Positions 51,523 through 60,437 of a stretch of DNA of 64,000 bases are shown here, piece after piece (position 1 is the stretch's first letter; each line of letters begins with the position of its first letter). The notes under the pieces were generated by a model. The model was not told the origin of the DNA. It saw only the letters and a program-made list of their open reading frames with translations, and did not search any database. Location of the stretch: positions 1-64,000 of the forward strand of contig NZ_LQIX01000056.1 in assembly GCF_001500045.1 (NCBI RefSeq), in the 5' to 3' direction. The DNA comes from Mycobacterium sp. GA-1199 (GTDB taxonomy: Bacteria > Actinomycetota > Actinomycetes > Mycobacteriales > Mycobacteriaceae). The position numbers were made by a program, and so were the translations under genes.

Positions 51523-53521
51523 GCACCGACCACAGGAACTCGTAGATCAACGCCGAACGGAACGCGGTCTGGGCGTTGTCGGCCGCGCCCGCGTGACCGC
51601 CCTCGATGTTCTCGTAGTAGTAGACCGGATGGCCCACATCCTCCAGGGCCGCCGTCATCTTTCGGGCGTGTCCGGGATGTACACGGTCGTCGCGAGTCGA
51701 CGTGGTGATGAGAACGGGCGGGTACCCGCGGTCTGCCGAAATATTCTGATAGGGCGAGTATTTCGAGATGAACTCCCAATCGTCGGGATCATCGGGATCG
51801 CCGTACTCAGCCATCCAGGAGGCGCCTGCGAGCAGAAGATGGAACCGTCGCATGTCGAGTAGCGGCACACTGCACACCAATGCGCCGAACAGGTCCGGGT
51901 ACCGCGTCAGCATCACGCCCATCAACAGGCCGCCATTGCTTCCGCCCTGCGCACCGAGTTGCTCGACGGTGGTGATCCCGCGCGCGACCAGATCGCGTGC
52001 GACAGCGGCGAAGTCCTCGTAGACGAGGTGCCGGTTCTCACGCATCGCCTGCGTGTGCCACGTCGGCCCGTACTCGCCTCCACCGCGGATGTTCGCCAAC
52101 ACGTACGTGCCACCACGGCTCAACCACAGTCGGCCCAACACACCGGCGTAGCTTGGCGTGTTGGCCACCTCGAAGCCGCCGTATCCGCCCAACAGTGTGG
52201 GGCCCGGTGCTTGGTTGTAGCGGTGGCCCACAACGAAATAGGGGATCATGGTGCCGTCGTCGGAGGCGACGAAGAACTGCTCCACCTGCAGGTCGGCCGC
52301 GTCGAAGAACGACGGTGCGCGCTTGACCTCCGCGACGGCGCCACCGGCCACGCCCCACAACAGCCGCGACGGGGTGTCGAAACCGCTGGAATCGACGAAG
52401 ATCTCGTCGCCGTATTCGTCGGCGTCGACCAGCACCGTGTTGGTGTTGGGCGGTATCCCCGGAATCTCGGCTCGCTGCCAGGCTCCGGGCGTCACCACCT
52501 CGACGTGGCTGACCACATCGACGAGGGTGACGAGGATCAGGCGGTCACGCGTCCACGCGTAGTCCTCGAGGCTGCAGTGCTCGTCGGGCTCGAATACCAC
52601 CTGCAGATTCCTTGCGCCATCAAGGTATTCGAGGTATTTCGCGGCAAGCAGGGAGCCGGCGCGATACGTCGTCGACCCCACCGTCCAGTCTGTGCGCGGC
52701 CGGACCAACAGCCACTCGCGGTGCACGGAGATCCCGGCGTCGGTGGGCACGTCGATGGGCATCAGCGTTTCACCGCGCAACTCGTAACGCTCGCGGTTGA
52801 AGAAGTCGAACGATCGCGTGATCAGCAACCGCTCGAACCCCGGCGTCGCGTCGTAGCCGCAACCCACGCTGACGTCGGCGACCTCCCCCTCGAACAGGGT
52901 CTGCGCATCGGCGAGCGGTTGGCCGCGCCGCCAGCGTTTCACGATGCGGGGATAACCGGAGTCGGTCAACGAGCCCGGTCCGAAGTCGGTGCCCACCAGC
53001 ACGGTATCGCGGTCCTGCCAGGTGACGCTCGACTTGGCCTCGGGAAGCACAAAGCCGTCTGTGACGAACTGCCGTGTGTCCATGTCGAATTCGCGAACGA
53101 CGGTGGCATCGGCGCCACCGCGGGACAGTTCGACGAGCGCGAGGGAGAAGTCGGGCTCGAGCACGTCGGCTCCGGCCCACACCCAGTTCTCGTCGTCTTC
53201 GTCGGCGAGCGCGTCGACATCGATCAGGACGTCCCACTCCGGCTGCTCGCTGTGGTAGCTGTCCAGCGTCGTGCGCCGCCACAGGCCTCGCGGGTGGTCC
53301 GCGTCGCGCCAGAAGTTGTACAGATGCTCACCCCGCCTGCGGACATAGGGGATGCGCGCGTCGGTGTCGAGTACCTCCAGCGCCTCGCGTCGCATCTGCT
53401 CGAAGCGCTCACCGCCGAAGCGCGCGATCGTCGGCTCGTTGTGCTTGCGCACCCAGTTCAGCGCGTCGTCACCGGTGATGTCCTCGAGCCACAGATAGGG
53501 GTCCTCATCCACGCGACCCAT
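51515..53521 (-). CDS. Prolyl oligopeptidase (S9A) family peptidase
   Basis: A 668-aa cytosolic serine peptidase cleaving after proline in short peptides. N-terminal beta-propeller starts DEDPYLWLEDITGDDALNWV; C-terminal alpha/beta hydrolase has the catalytic Ser in GAQGGSNGGLLMGVMLTRYP, Asp in TSTRDDRVHPGHA and His in IEGGHAGAADN. ATG 53519-53521 (MGRVDEDPYLW) is chosen because the longer in-frame reading lacks propeller homology. Overlaps efeB by 8 nt, convergently. Position matches Rv0457c. Confidence 0.93.
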   Translation of the reverse strand: MGRVDEDPYLWLEDITGDDALNWVRKHNEPTIARFGGERFEQMRREALEVLDTDARIPYVRRRGEHLYNFWRDADHPRGLWRRTTLDSYHSEQPEWDVLIDVDALADEDDENWVWAGADVLEPDFSLALVELSRGGADATVVREFDMDTRQFVTDGFVLPEAKSSVTWQDRDTVLVGTDFGPGSLTDSGYPRIVKRWRRGQPLADAQTLFEGEVADVSVGCGYDATPGFERLLITRSFDFFNRERYELRGETLMPIDVPTDAGISVHREWLLVRPRTDWTVGSTTYRAGSLLAAKYLEYLDGARNLQVVFEPDEHCSLEDYAWTRDRLILVTLVDVVSHVEVVTPGAWQRAEIPGIPPNTNTVLVDADEYGDEIFVDSSGFDTPSRLLWGVAGGAVAEVKRAPSFFDAADLQVEQFFVASDDGTMIPYFVVGHRYNQAPGPTLLGGYGGFEVANTPSYAGVLGRLWLSRGGTYVLANIRGGGEYGPTWHTQAMRENRHLVYEDFAAVARDLVARGITTVEQLGAQGGSNGGLLMGVMLTRYPDLFGALVCSVPLLDMRRFHLLLAGASWMAEYGDPDDPDDWEFISKYSPYQNISADRGYPPVLITTSTRDDRVHPGHARKMTAALEDVGHPVYYYENIEGGHAGAADNAQTAFRSALIYEFLWSVLS

Positions 53522-53776
53522 TGTCGCGGTCCGGTGCCCGACCGATTCAGCCGGTGTTCCCGTGCCGGGTGTGACGGCCGTGTGGATCCCGACGTGACGC
53601 CGATCCCCGCGACAATGTGGAGGTCGCGAGGCCCGGCACGGGCATGCTGGCGCACCGATGTGATCGCGAGCACAATCGGCCATGATGCGAAAGACCGACG
53701 GCGCTGGACCCGTCGCCGTCCCCGACGGCGCCCGGCTGTCACGAGTCTCGCCAGATGTCTCAATGAGGAGGACACG

Positions 53777-55300
<1,524 letters not shown>

Positions 55301-55302
55301 TC

Positions 55303-55881
55303 ATGCCCCCGCGCGAACGTGGGTTACCCGCACATCAAACTGAAATTTCACGTGCGGGTAACCCACGTTCGGCGCATTCGGCGCCACAGGAGTCGGCGCG
55401 ACAGCCGCCGCGGGCGTTGATCACCACGGCCGCCGCCGAGTTGTTGGCCAAGTTGCAGGACAAGCACGGCGCGCTGATGTTCCACCAGTCCGGCGGATGC
55501 TGCGACGGGTCGTCGCCGATGTGCTATCCCGACGGCGAGTTCATCGTGGGTGACCGCGACGTGCTGCTCGCAATCCTCGACGTCGGCGGCGGGGTGCCGG
55601 TGTGGATCTCCGGCTCGCAGTTCGAGGCGTGGAAGCACACCCAACTCGTGATCGACGTCGTCGAAGGCCGCGGCGCTGGCTTCAGCGTCGAAGCGCCGGA
55701 AGGAGTGCGCTTCCTGAGCCGAGGCCGGGCGTTCACCGAGGCAGAGACGCAGGCACTGGCCGCCACGCCGCCTGTGACCGGGGCGGAATTTGCGCGGGGT
55801 ATTCGACCGCCGCCGTCTGTATCGCACATCGCCGGTGACCCAATCGATGCCTGTCCGATACCTGACGCGCCGGGCGGGTGA
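55303..55881 (+). CDS. DUF779 protein with palindromic element in its N-terminal coding region
   Basis: Up to 192 aa. The conserved DUF779 core starts near LITTAAAELLAKLQDKHG and includes MFHQSGGCCDGSSPMCY (three Cys, a likely metal or redox site) and GVPVWISGSQFEAWKHTQLV. DUF779 proteins always accompany this ALDH type and are thought to assist it; mechanism unknown. From ATG 55303 the first ~30 residues are translated from the 65-bp palindrome at 55311; the alternative start is TTG 55417, directly before the core. Position matches Rv0459. Confidence 0.8.
   Translation: MPPRERGLPAHQTEISRAGNPRSAHSAPQESARQPPRALITTAAAELLAKLQDKHGALMFHQSGGCCDGSSPMCYPDGEFIVGDRDVLLAILDVGGGVPVWISGSQFEAWKHTQLVIDVVEGRGAGFSVEAPEGVRFLSRGRAFTEAETQALAATPPVTGAEFARGIRPPPSVSHIAGDPIDACPIPDAPGG
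55311..55375. repeat. 65-bp dispersed palindromic element, copy 2
   Basis: Left arm GCGCGAACGTGGGTTACCCG followed by CAC, a ~17-nt AT-richer centre, right arm GTGCGGGTAACCCACGTTCG followed by GCGC. The 19-bp core GAACGTGGGTTACCCGCAC and its complement pair perfectly. Same length as copy 1 at 19091. Confidence 0.9.
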
Positions 55882-55904
55882 GCGGGTCGAAGGCGCTGTC
55901 CGCG

Positions 55905-55910
55905 TAGCCT
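55905..55910 (+). promoter_or_regulatory. -10 hexamer for leaderless 92-aa membrane protein
   Basis: TAGCCT, 7 nt before GTG 55918. Confidence 0.4.
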
Positions 55911-55917
55911 TTCAGGC

Positions 55918-56196
55918 GTGATACCGCTTCCCCGTGCATGGGTGCTGACCAGCGCGTTGCTGGTCGGTACGGCAGTGGGGCTGATCCTGGGGGTCGCCGC
56001 CACGCTGGTGGTCGACGCCCCCATCCGCCCTGACGTCGTCGTCGCGCTCGTCGTCGGCGTACCCGCCGCGCTCGGCATGCTGGCGATCCTGGTGTCGGGT
56101 CGGCGGTGGGTGACGACTGCCGGCGCCTTCCTGCTCGGCGTCGCGCCCGGCTGGTTCGGCGTGCTGGTCGCGATCCAGGCGGTGCACGGTGCCTGA
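55918..56196 (+). CDS. Small hydrophobic membrane protein
   Basis: A 92-aa protein with three helices (about residues 8-30, 40-58 and 67-88). No motif recognised. GTG start with a TAGCCT promoter; the last 8 nt overlap the next gene, so the two are co-expressed. Position matches the small hydrophobic Rv0460. Confidence 0.7.
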   Translation: MIPLPRAWVLTSALLVGTAVGLILGVAATLVVDAPIRPDVVVALVVGVPAALGMLAILVSGRRWVTTAGAFLLGVAPGWFGVLVAIQAVHGA

Positions 56197-56674
56197 GATG
56201 ACGGAAACGCTGCCCGGCGATCCGACGGAGCCCTACACCCCGACGTTCACCACGGGGGAGTTCCAGGCGGTGGTGGGAACGACTGCCGTGGCCGAACACC
56301 CGTCCCAGCCAGTACCGGTCCCGGCGCAGCCCGTGGTGGTTCCCGGCAGTTACCAGTACCTCAAGCGCTGGATGTTCGTGCTCATCGTCGCGGGCGTCTG
56401 GCTGATCGCGGCGTTGCCAGGCTGGGGTCTCTACCACTGGTGGTACCACTCGATGGACAAGACGGCGCCGGTCTTCGTTGCGTTGGTCTTCGTGGTCACG
56501 TCGACGGTGGCGGGCCTGCTCCTTGCGATGGTTCCGGACCGGCCACTGGTGTCCGCGCTTGCGATCGCGGTGATGTCCGCGCCGTTCGGAGCGGTCGCGG
56601 GTGCGGCGGTACTGCACGGTCTGTACTTCTGCGAGTGGGCCGCTCGGTGTTTCGCAGGGGTGATCCCTTACTGA
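56189..56674 (+). CDS. Membrane protein with three helices upstream of lpdC
   Basis: A 161-aa protein. The N-terminal ~55 residues are Pro/Thr/Val-rich and cytoplasmic. Helices follow at about residues 62-82 (WMFVLIVAGVWLIAALPGWG), 92-112 and 120-140, then FCEWAARCFAGVIPY with two Cys. GTG start overlaps the preceding stop by 8 nt. Function unknown. Position matches Rv0461. Confidence 0.7.
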   Translation: MPEMTETLPGDPTEPYTPTFTTGEFQAVVGTTAVAEHPSQPVPVPAQPVVVPGSYQYLKRWMFVLIVAGVWLIAALPGWGLYHWWYHSMDKTAPVFVALVFVVTSTVAGLLLAMVPDRPLVSALAIAVMSAPFGAVAGAAVLHGLYFCEWAARCFAGVIPY

Positions 56675-56680
56675 GGTGTG

Positions 56681-56823
56681 GGAACGCATGCCGTCCAAGA
56701 GGATTCCGACGTACCGACGCCACAGATCGGTGTTCACATGTCCGGCGAACTCGCCGACCATACCGGCGACCGTAGGTGGCCCTCGTTCTGCGCTCGCTCA
56801 ACGACCTGCGCGGCCACCGGGTG
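56681..56823 (-). pseudogene. C-terminal remnant of a TetR-family regulator
   Basis: Minus-strand codons spell HPVAAQVVERAQNEGHLR in one frame (56770-56823) and then, after a shift near 56765-56775, MVGEFAGHVNTDLWRRYVG followed by ILLDGMRS (56681-56761). The phrase EFAGHVN-x-DLWRRYV is the end of a common mycobacterial TetR ligand domain. No HTH or intact start is present. The split across two frames indicates decay. Confidence 0.5.
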
Positions 56824-56986
56824 AAGACTTCTGTGCCGCCCAAGGTCGCCGCCGTCGGTGGCCACCCTGCTCGGCCGATGGTTCTGGGGGCCGCTGCAGG
56901 TGCGTCGACGTCCGCGCTCGGCGCCGTGGCCCCGGCCGATCCAACGCGATCCCGCAGGACATGGCAGACCGTTCGCCGATGCCCAT

Positions 56987-56992
56987 TAGTGT
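56987..56992 (+). promoter_or_regulatory. -10 hexamer for leaderless lpdC
   Basis: TAGTGT, 6 nt before GTG 56999. Confidence 0.45.
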
Positions 56993-56998
56993 GGGGGC

Positions 56999-58393
56999 GT
57001 GACCCACTATGACGTCGTCGTTCTCGGAGCAGGTCCCGGCGGGTACGTCGCGGCCATCCGTGCCGCGCAGCTCGGACTGAACACCGCCATCGTCGAACCC
57101 AAGTATTGGGGCGGCGTCTGCCTCAACGTCGGGTGCATCCCGTCCAAGGCGCTGCTGCGCAACGCGGAGCTCGCGCACATCTTCACCAAGGAAGCCAAAC
57201 AGTTCGGCATCAACGGGGATGCGACGTTCGACTACGGCGCCGCCTTCGACCGCAGCCGCAAGATCGCCGACGGCCGTGTCGCCGGCGTGCACTACTTGAT
57301 GAAGAAGAACAAGATCACCGAGATTCACGGCTACGGCAAGTTCAAAGACGATCACACGCTCGAGGTCGACCTGAACGAAGGCGGCACCGAGACGGTCGAG
57401 TTCGACAACATCATCATCGCCACCGGCAGCAGCACGCGTCTGGTTCCCGGCACGTCGCTGTCCGAAAACGTGGTCACCTACGAAGAACTCATCATGACGC
57501 GCGAACTGCCTTCCTCGATCGTCATCGCCGGCGCCGGTGCCATCGGCATGGAGTTCGGCTACGTGATGAAGAACTACGGCGTCGACGTCACGATCGTCGA
57601 GTTCCTGCCCCGCGCGCTGCCCAACGAGGACGCCGAGGTTTCCAAGGAGATCGAGAAGCAGTTCAAGAAACTGGGCGTCAAGGTGTTGACCGGAACCAAG
57701 GTCGAGTCGATCAAGGACAGCGGCGACGACGTCACCGTGTCCGTCAGCAAGGACGGCAAGTCCGAGGACATAAAAGCCGAAAAGGTGCTTCAAGCAATCG
57801 GTTTCGCGCCCAATCTCGAGGGCTACGGGCTGGACAACACGGGCGTCGGAATCACCGAGCGCAAAGCGATCGACATCGACGACTACATGCGCACCAGCGT
57901 TCCGCACATCTACGCGATCGGCGACGTGACCGGCAAGTTGCAGTTGGCGCACGTGGCCGAGGCGCAGGGCGTCATCGCCGCCGAAACCATCGCCGGCGCA
58001 GAGACTCTGCCGCTCGGGGATTACCGGATGCTGCCGCGTGCGACGTTCTGTCAGCCGCAGGTCGCCAGCTTCGGGCTCACCGAGGAGCAGGCCCGCGAAG
58101 AGGGCTACGACGTCAAGGTCGCCAAGTTCCCGTTCACCGCCAACGCCAAGGCGCACGGTGCGGGCGATCCCAGCGGCTTCGTCAAGCTGATCGCCGACGG
58201 CAAGTACGGCGAGTTGATCGGCGGCCACCTGATCGGCCACGACGTCTCTGAACTGCTGCCCGAGCTGACGCTGGCCCAGAAGTGGGACCTCACCGCAACC
58301 GAACTCGCGCGCAACGTGCACACGCACCCGACCATGTCCGAAGCCCTCCAGGAGTGCTTCCACGGACTGCTCGGCCACATGATCAACTTCTGA
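56999..58393 (+). CDS. lpdC: Dihydrolipoamide dehydrogenase
   Basis: A 464-aa FAD/NAD disulfide oxidoreductase. It is the E3 component of pyruvate and alpha-ketoacid dehydrogenases and, in mycobacteria, part of the AhpD-based peroxidase system. Seen: VVVLGAGPGGYVAAIRA (FAD), GGVCLNVGCIPSKALL (redox Cys pair), IAGAGAIGMEFGYV (NAD), AIGDVTGKLQLAHVA and the C-terminal HTHPTMSEALQE (catalytic His-Glu). GTG start with TAGTGT 6 nt upstream. Gene symbol after Rv0462. Confidence 0.97.
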   Translation: MTHYDVVVLGAGPGGYVAAIRAAQLGLNTAIVEPKYWGGVCLNVGCIPSKALLRNAELAHIFTKEAKQFGINGDATFDYGAAFDRSRKIADGRVAGVHYLMKKNKITEIHGYGKFKDDHTLEVDLNEGGTETVEFDNIIIATGSSTRLVPGTSLSENVVTYEELIMTRELPSSIVIAGAGAIGMEFGYVMKNYGVDVTIVEFLPRALPNEDAEVSKEIEKQFKKLGVKVLTGTKVESIKDSGDDVTVSVSKDGKSEDIKAEKVLQAIGFAPNLEGYGLDNTGVGITERKAIDIDDYMRTSVPHIYAIGDVTGKLQLAHVAEAQGVIAAETIAGAETLPLGDYRMLPRATFCQPQVASFGLTEEQAREEGYDVKVAKFPFTANAKAHGAGDPSGFVKLIADGKYGELIGGHLIGHDVSELLPELTLAQKWDLTATELARNVHTHPTMSEALQECFHGLLGHMINF

Positions 58394-58394
58394 C

Positions 58395-58685
58395 GTGGCT
58401 CAGAGAGCCACCACGGCGAGGGCCATCTGGGTCGCGGCGATCGGCGGACTGGTGGTCGGCCACGTCCTGTGGCTGGCCGGCATTTCCCTTGCCACCGCGA
58501 CTTCCGACGTCAGCACGTGGGTGCTCGTGGTGGCCGCGGTGTCGTTCGTCGCCGGCGGGGTGGCCGCCTGGCTGGGTAGGCGTTACTACCAGCGCAAGGG
58601 AGAGGTCTGGGCGGCTTTTTTGTGGGCGCTGCCCGTCTCACCGGTGCTGCTCTCGCTGATCGTGCTCGGTATCACGTACCTGTAG
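58395..58685 (+). CDS. Small membrane protein downstream of lpdC
   Basis: A 96-aa protein with three helices (about residues 12-30, 36-56 and 74-93) and a basic loop GRRYYQRKGE. It starts 1 nt after the lpdC stop, so translation is probably coupled. Function unknown. Position matches Rv0463. Confidence 0.75.
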   Translation: MAQRATTARAIWVAAIGGLVVGHVLWLAGISLATATSDVSTWVLVVAAVSFVAGGVAAWLGRRYYQRKGEVWAAFLWALPVSPVLLSLIVLGITYL

Positions 58686-58733
58686 AAGTGCGGGCGATAC
58701 GCCAATGTGCTCGGATCGCCATGTGGGTCCCCT

Positions 58734-58739
58734 TATCGT
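58734..58739 (+). promoter_or_regulatory. -10 hexamer for the phytoene-desaturase-like gene
   Basis: TATCGT, 6 nt before ATG 58746, which favours that ATG over GTG/TTG options from 58707. Confidence 0.5.
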
Positions 58740-58745
58740 CGACCG

Positions 58746-60437
58746 ATGAAAACTGTTGCGGTTCTGGGTGGCGGTGTCGGCGGGTTGAGTGCAGCCCACG
58801 AGCTGGCCGAGCGAGGCTTCAAGGTCACCGTGTACGAGATGCACGACGCGTTCGGGGGTAAGGCGCGCTCGATGGACAAGCCGTGTTCCGGCAAAGACGA
58901 CCGACCGAACCTGCCTGGCGAGCACGGGTTCCGGTTCTTCCCCAATTTCTACACGCACATCCTCGACACGATGAAACGCATCGAATACGACGGTAAGACC
59001 GTCGCCGATAATCTCGTTCCGACTACCCAAATGCTGCTGGCGCAAGGGCAAAAGGGCAAAGAGCTGCCCGCCCCGATGGTTCCGCCGTCGTCTGTCGACG
59101 ATCTGATCGCCGCGCTGACGTTCATGCGCGAGTTCGTGTTCGGTCTGGGCATTCCAATGCATGAATTCCGGGACTACGCGATGGGCCTGCTGACGCTGCT
59201 GGTGTCCTGCGATGCGCGCCGCAAGGGTCAGTGGGAACGGATGAGCTGGTGGGACTTCATGGTTCGCGGGCGTGACCGCACAGAGGCCTTCGAGAAGTTT
59301 CTCGCCGACGGGATGACGCGTTGTTTGGTTGCCGCGCGGGGACGCGAGATGTCAGCACTCACCGGCGGAATGATCACCTTGCGGCTGATGCTCGACAACA
59401 CGGACGTGCCGACAGACCGGGTCCTCAACGGCCCGACGAGCGAGGTGTGGATCGACCCGTGGGTCGAGTACCTGAGGAGCAAGAACGTCGACTTGCTCGG
59501 CGGTCACACCGTCGGCGGCATCCACTGCGACGGACGCAAGATCACCGGCGTCACCGTCGTCGGTCCGCGCGGCGACCAACGGGTCACCGCCGACTACTAC
59601 ATCGCGGCGATGCCGAAGGAGAAGCTGGAACTGCTGATATCCCCGCAGATGTGCACCGCCGACCCGGACCTCGCCAAGGTGAGCAAACTGCAAACCCGGT
59701 GGATGAACGGCGCCATGTTCTATCTCGACACGGACAAGCCGTTGATCAACGGTCACATCGTCTTCATCGACTCGGAGTGGTCGCTCACGGCGATTTCGCA
59801 GAAGCAGTTCTGGAAGGTGGACCTGACTGAGCGCGGGGACGGACGGGTGGAGGGAATTCTGTCGGTCGACATCTCGGATTGGCGGACGCCCGGCAAGAAC
59901 GGCAAGGTCGCCAGCGCCTGTACGGCCGCCGAGATTCGCGCCGAGGTCTGGAAACAGATGGAAGACCACATCGAAGACGGCTCGCTGGACGAGCGGAATG
60001 TGGTCGATTTCTTCCTCGATCCGGCGATCTCTTTTCCCGGCCCGGCGGGCGCGATGAACGCCGAACCGTTGCTCATCAACACCCCGGGATCATGGGAGGA
60101 CCGGCCGAAAGCCAAGACAAGGATCCCGAACTTCTTCCTCGCCGCCGACTTCGTCCAGACCGACACCGATCTGGCGACCATGGAAGCTGCCAACGAAGCG
60201 GCGCGTCTCGCTGTCAACGCCATCCTCAAGGCGGAGCGATCAAAGGCGGACCCCTGCTGGCTCCGGACGTTCCCCGAGCCACGTGTGCTTGCGCCGTTCC
60301 GCTTGATGGACCGGGTGCTGTGGCGGCTCGGTCGTAAGCCTCCGAAGCCGCCGGTGCAGGTGACGCCGAGGGGGGAAGTGAAGCCGACCGGTCGGATCGC
60401 GCGGACGGTCGCGGCGGGTGCGCGGCTCGGGCGCTAG
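58746..60437 (+). CDS. FAD-dependent amine-oxidase/phytoene-desaturase-like oxidoreductase
   Basis: A 563-aa flavoprotein. Seen: KTVAVLGGGVGGLSAAHELA (FAD Rossmann) and VTVYEMHDAFGGKARS (the GG doublet typical of amine oxidases and carotenoid/hydroxysqualene desaturases), GEHGFRFFPNFYTHI, and C-terminal IPNFFLAADFVQTDTDLATM, the second FAD contact. Fits the HpnE/CrtI-like group, but substrate is unknown. It ends exactly where the convergent LuxR gene ends. Confidence 0.85.
   Translation: MKTVAVLGGGVGGLSAAHELAERGFKVTVYEMHDAFGGKARSMDKPCSGKDDRPNLPGEHGFRFFPNFYTHILDTMKRIEYDGKTVADNLVPTTQMLLAQGQKGKELPAPMVPPSSVDDLIAALTFMREFVFGLGIPMHEFRDYAMGLLTLLVSCDARRKGQWERMSWWDFMVRGRDRTEAFEKFLADGMTRCLVAARGREMSALTGGMITLRLMLDNTDVPTDRVLNGPTSEVWIDPWVEYLRSKNVDLLGGHTVGGIHCDGRKITGVTVVGPRGDQRVTADYYIAAMPKEKLELLISPQMCTADPDLAKVSKLQTRWMNGAMFYLDTDKPLINGHIVFIDSEWSLTAISQKQFWKVDLTERGDGRVEGILSVDISDWRTPGKNGKVASACTAAEIRAEVWKQMEDHIEDGSLDERNVVDFFLDPAISFPGPAGAMNAEPLLINTPGSWEDRPKAKTRIPNFFLAADFVQTDTDLATMEAANEAARLAVNAILKAERSKADPCWLRTFPEPRVLAPFRLMDRVLWRLGRKPPKPPVQVTPRGEVKPTGRIARTVAAGARLGR

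Larger units (their letters stand above)
56675..56998. other. Non-coding stretch before lpdC
   Basis: A 324-nt gap with no intact gene. It contains an eroded TetR-type C-terminal fragment on the minus strand (56681-56823) and, at its right end, a TAGTGT hexamer 6 nt before the lpdC GTG. Nothing else recognised. Confidence 0.5.

Noticed and set aside
51959..53776. A 606-codon open frame on the plus strand upstream of and in frame with the aldehyde dehydrogenase
   Set aside because: It is the antisense of the prolyl oligopeptidase. High GC keeps reverse frames open, the translation has no recognisable domain, and ATG 53777 has a strong ribosome site.
55733..56680. Minus-strand frame running from the TetR-like fragment to 55733
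   Set aside because: It is antisense to two membrane proteins and DUF779; only the TetR-like end (56681-56823) resembles a real family.
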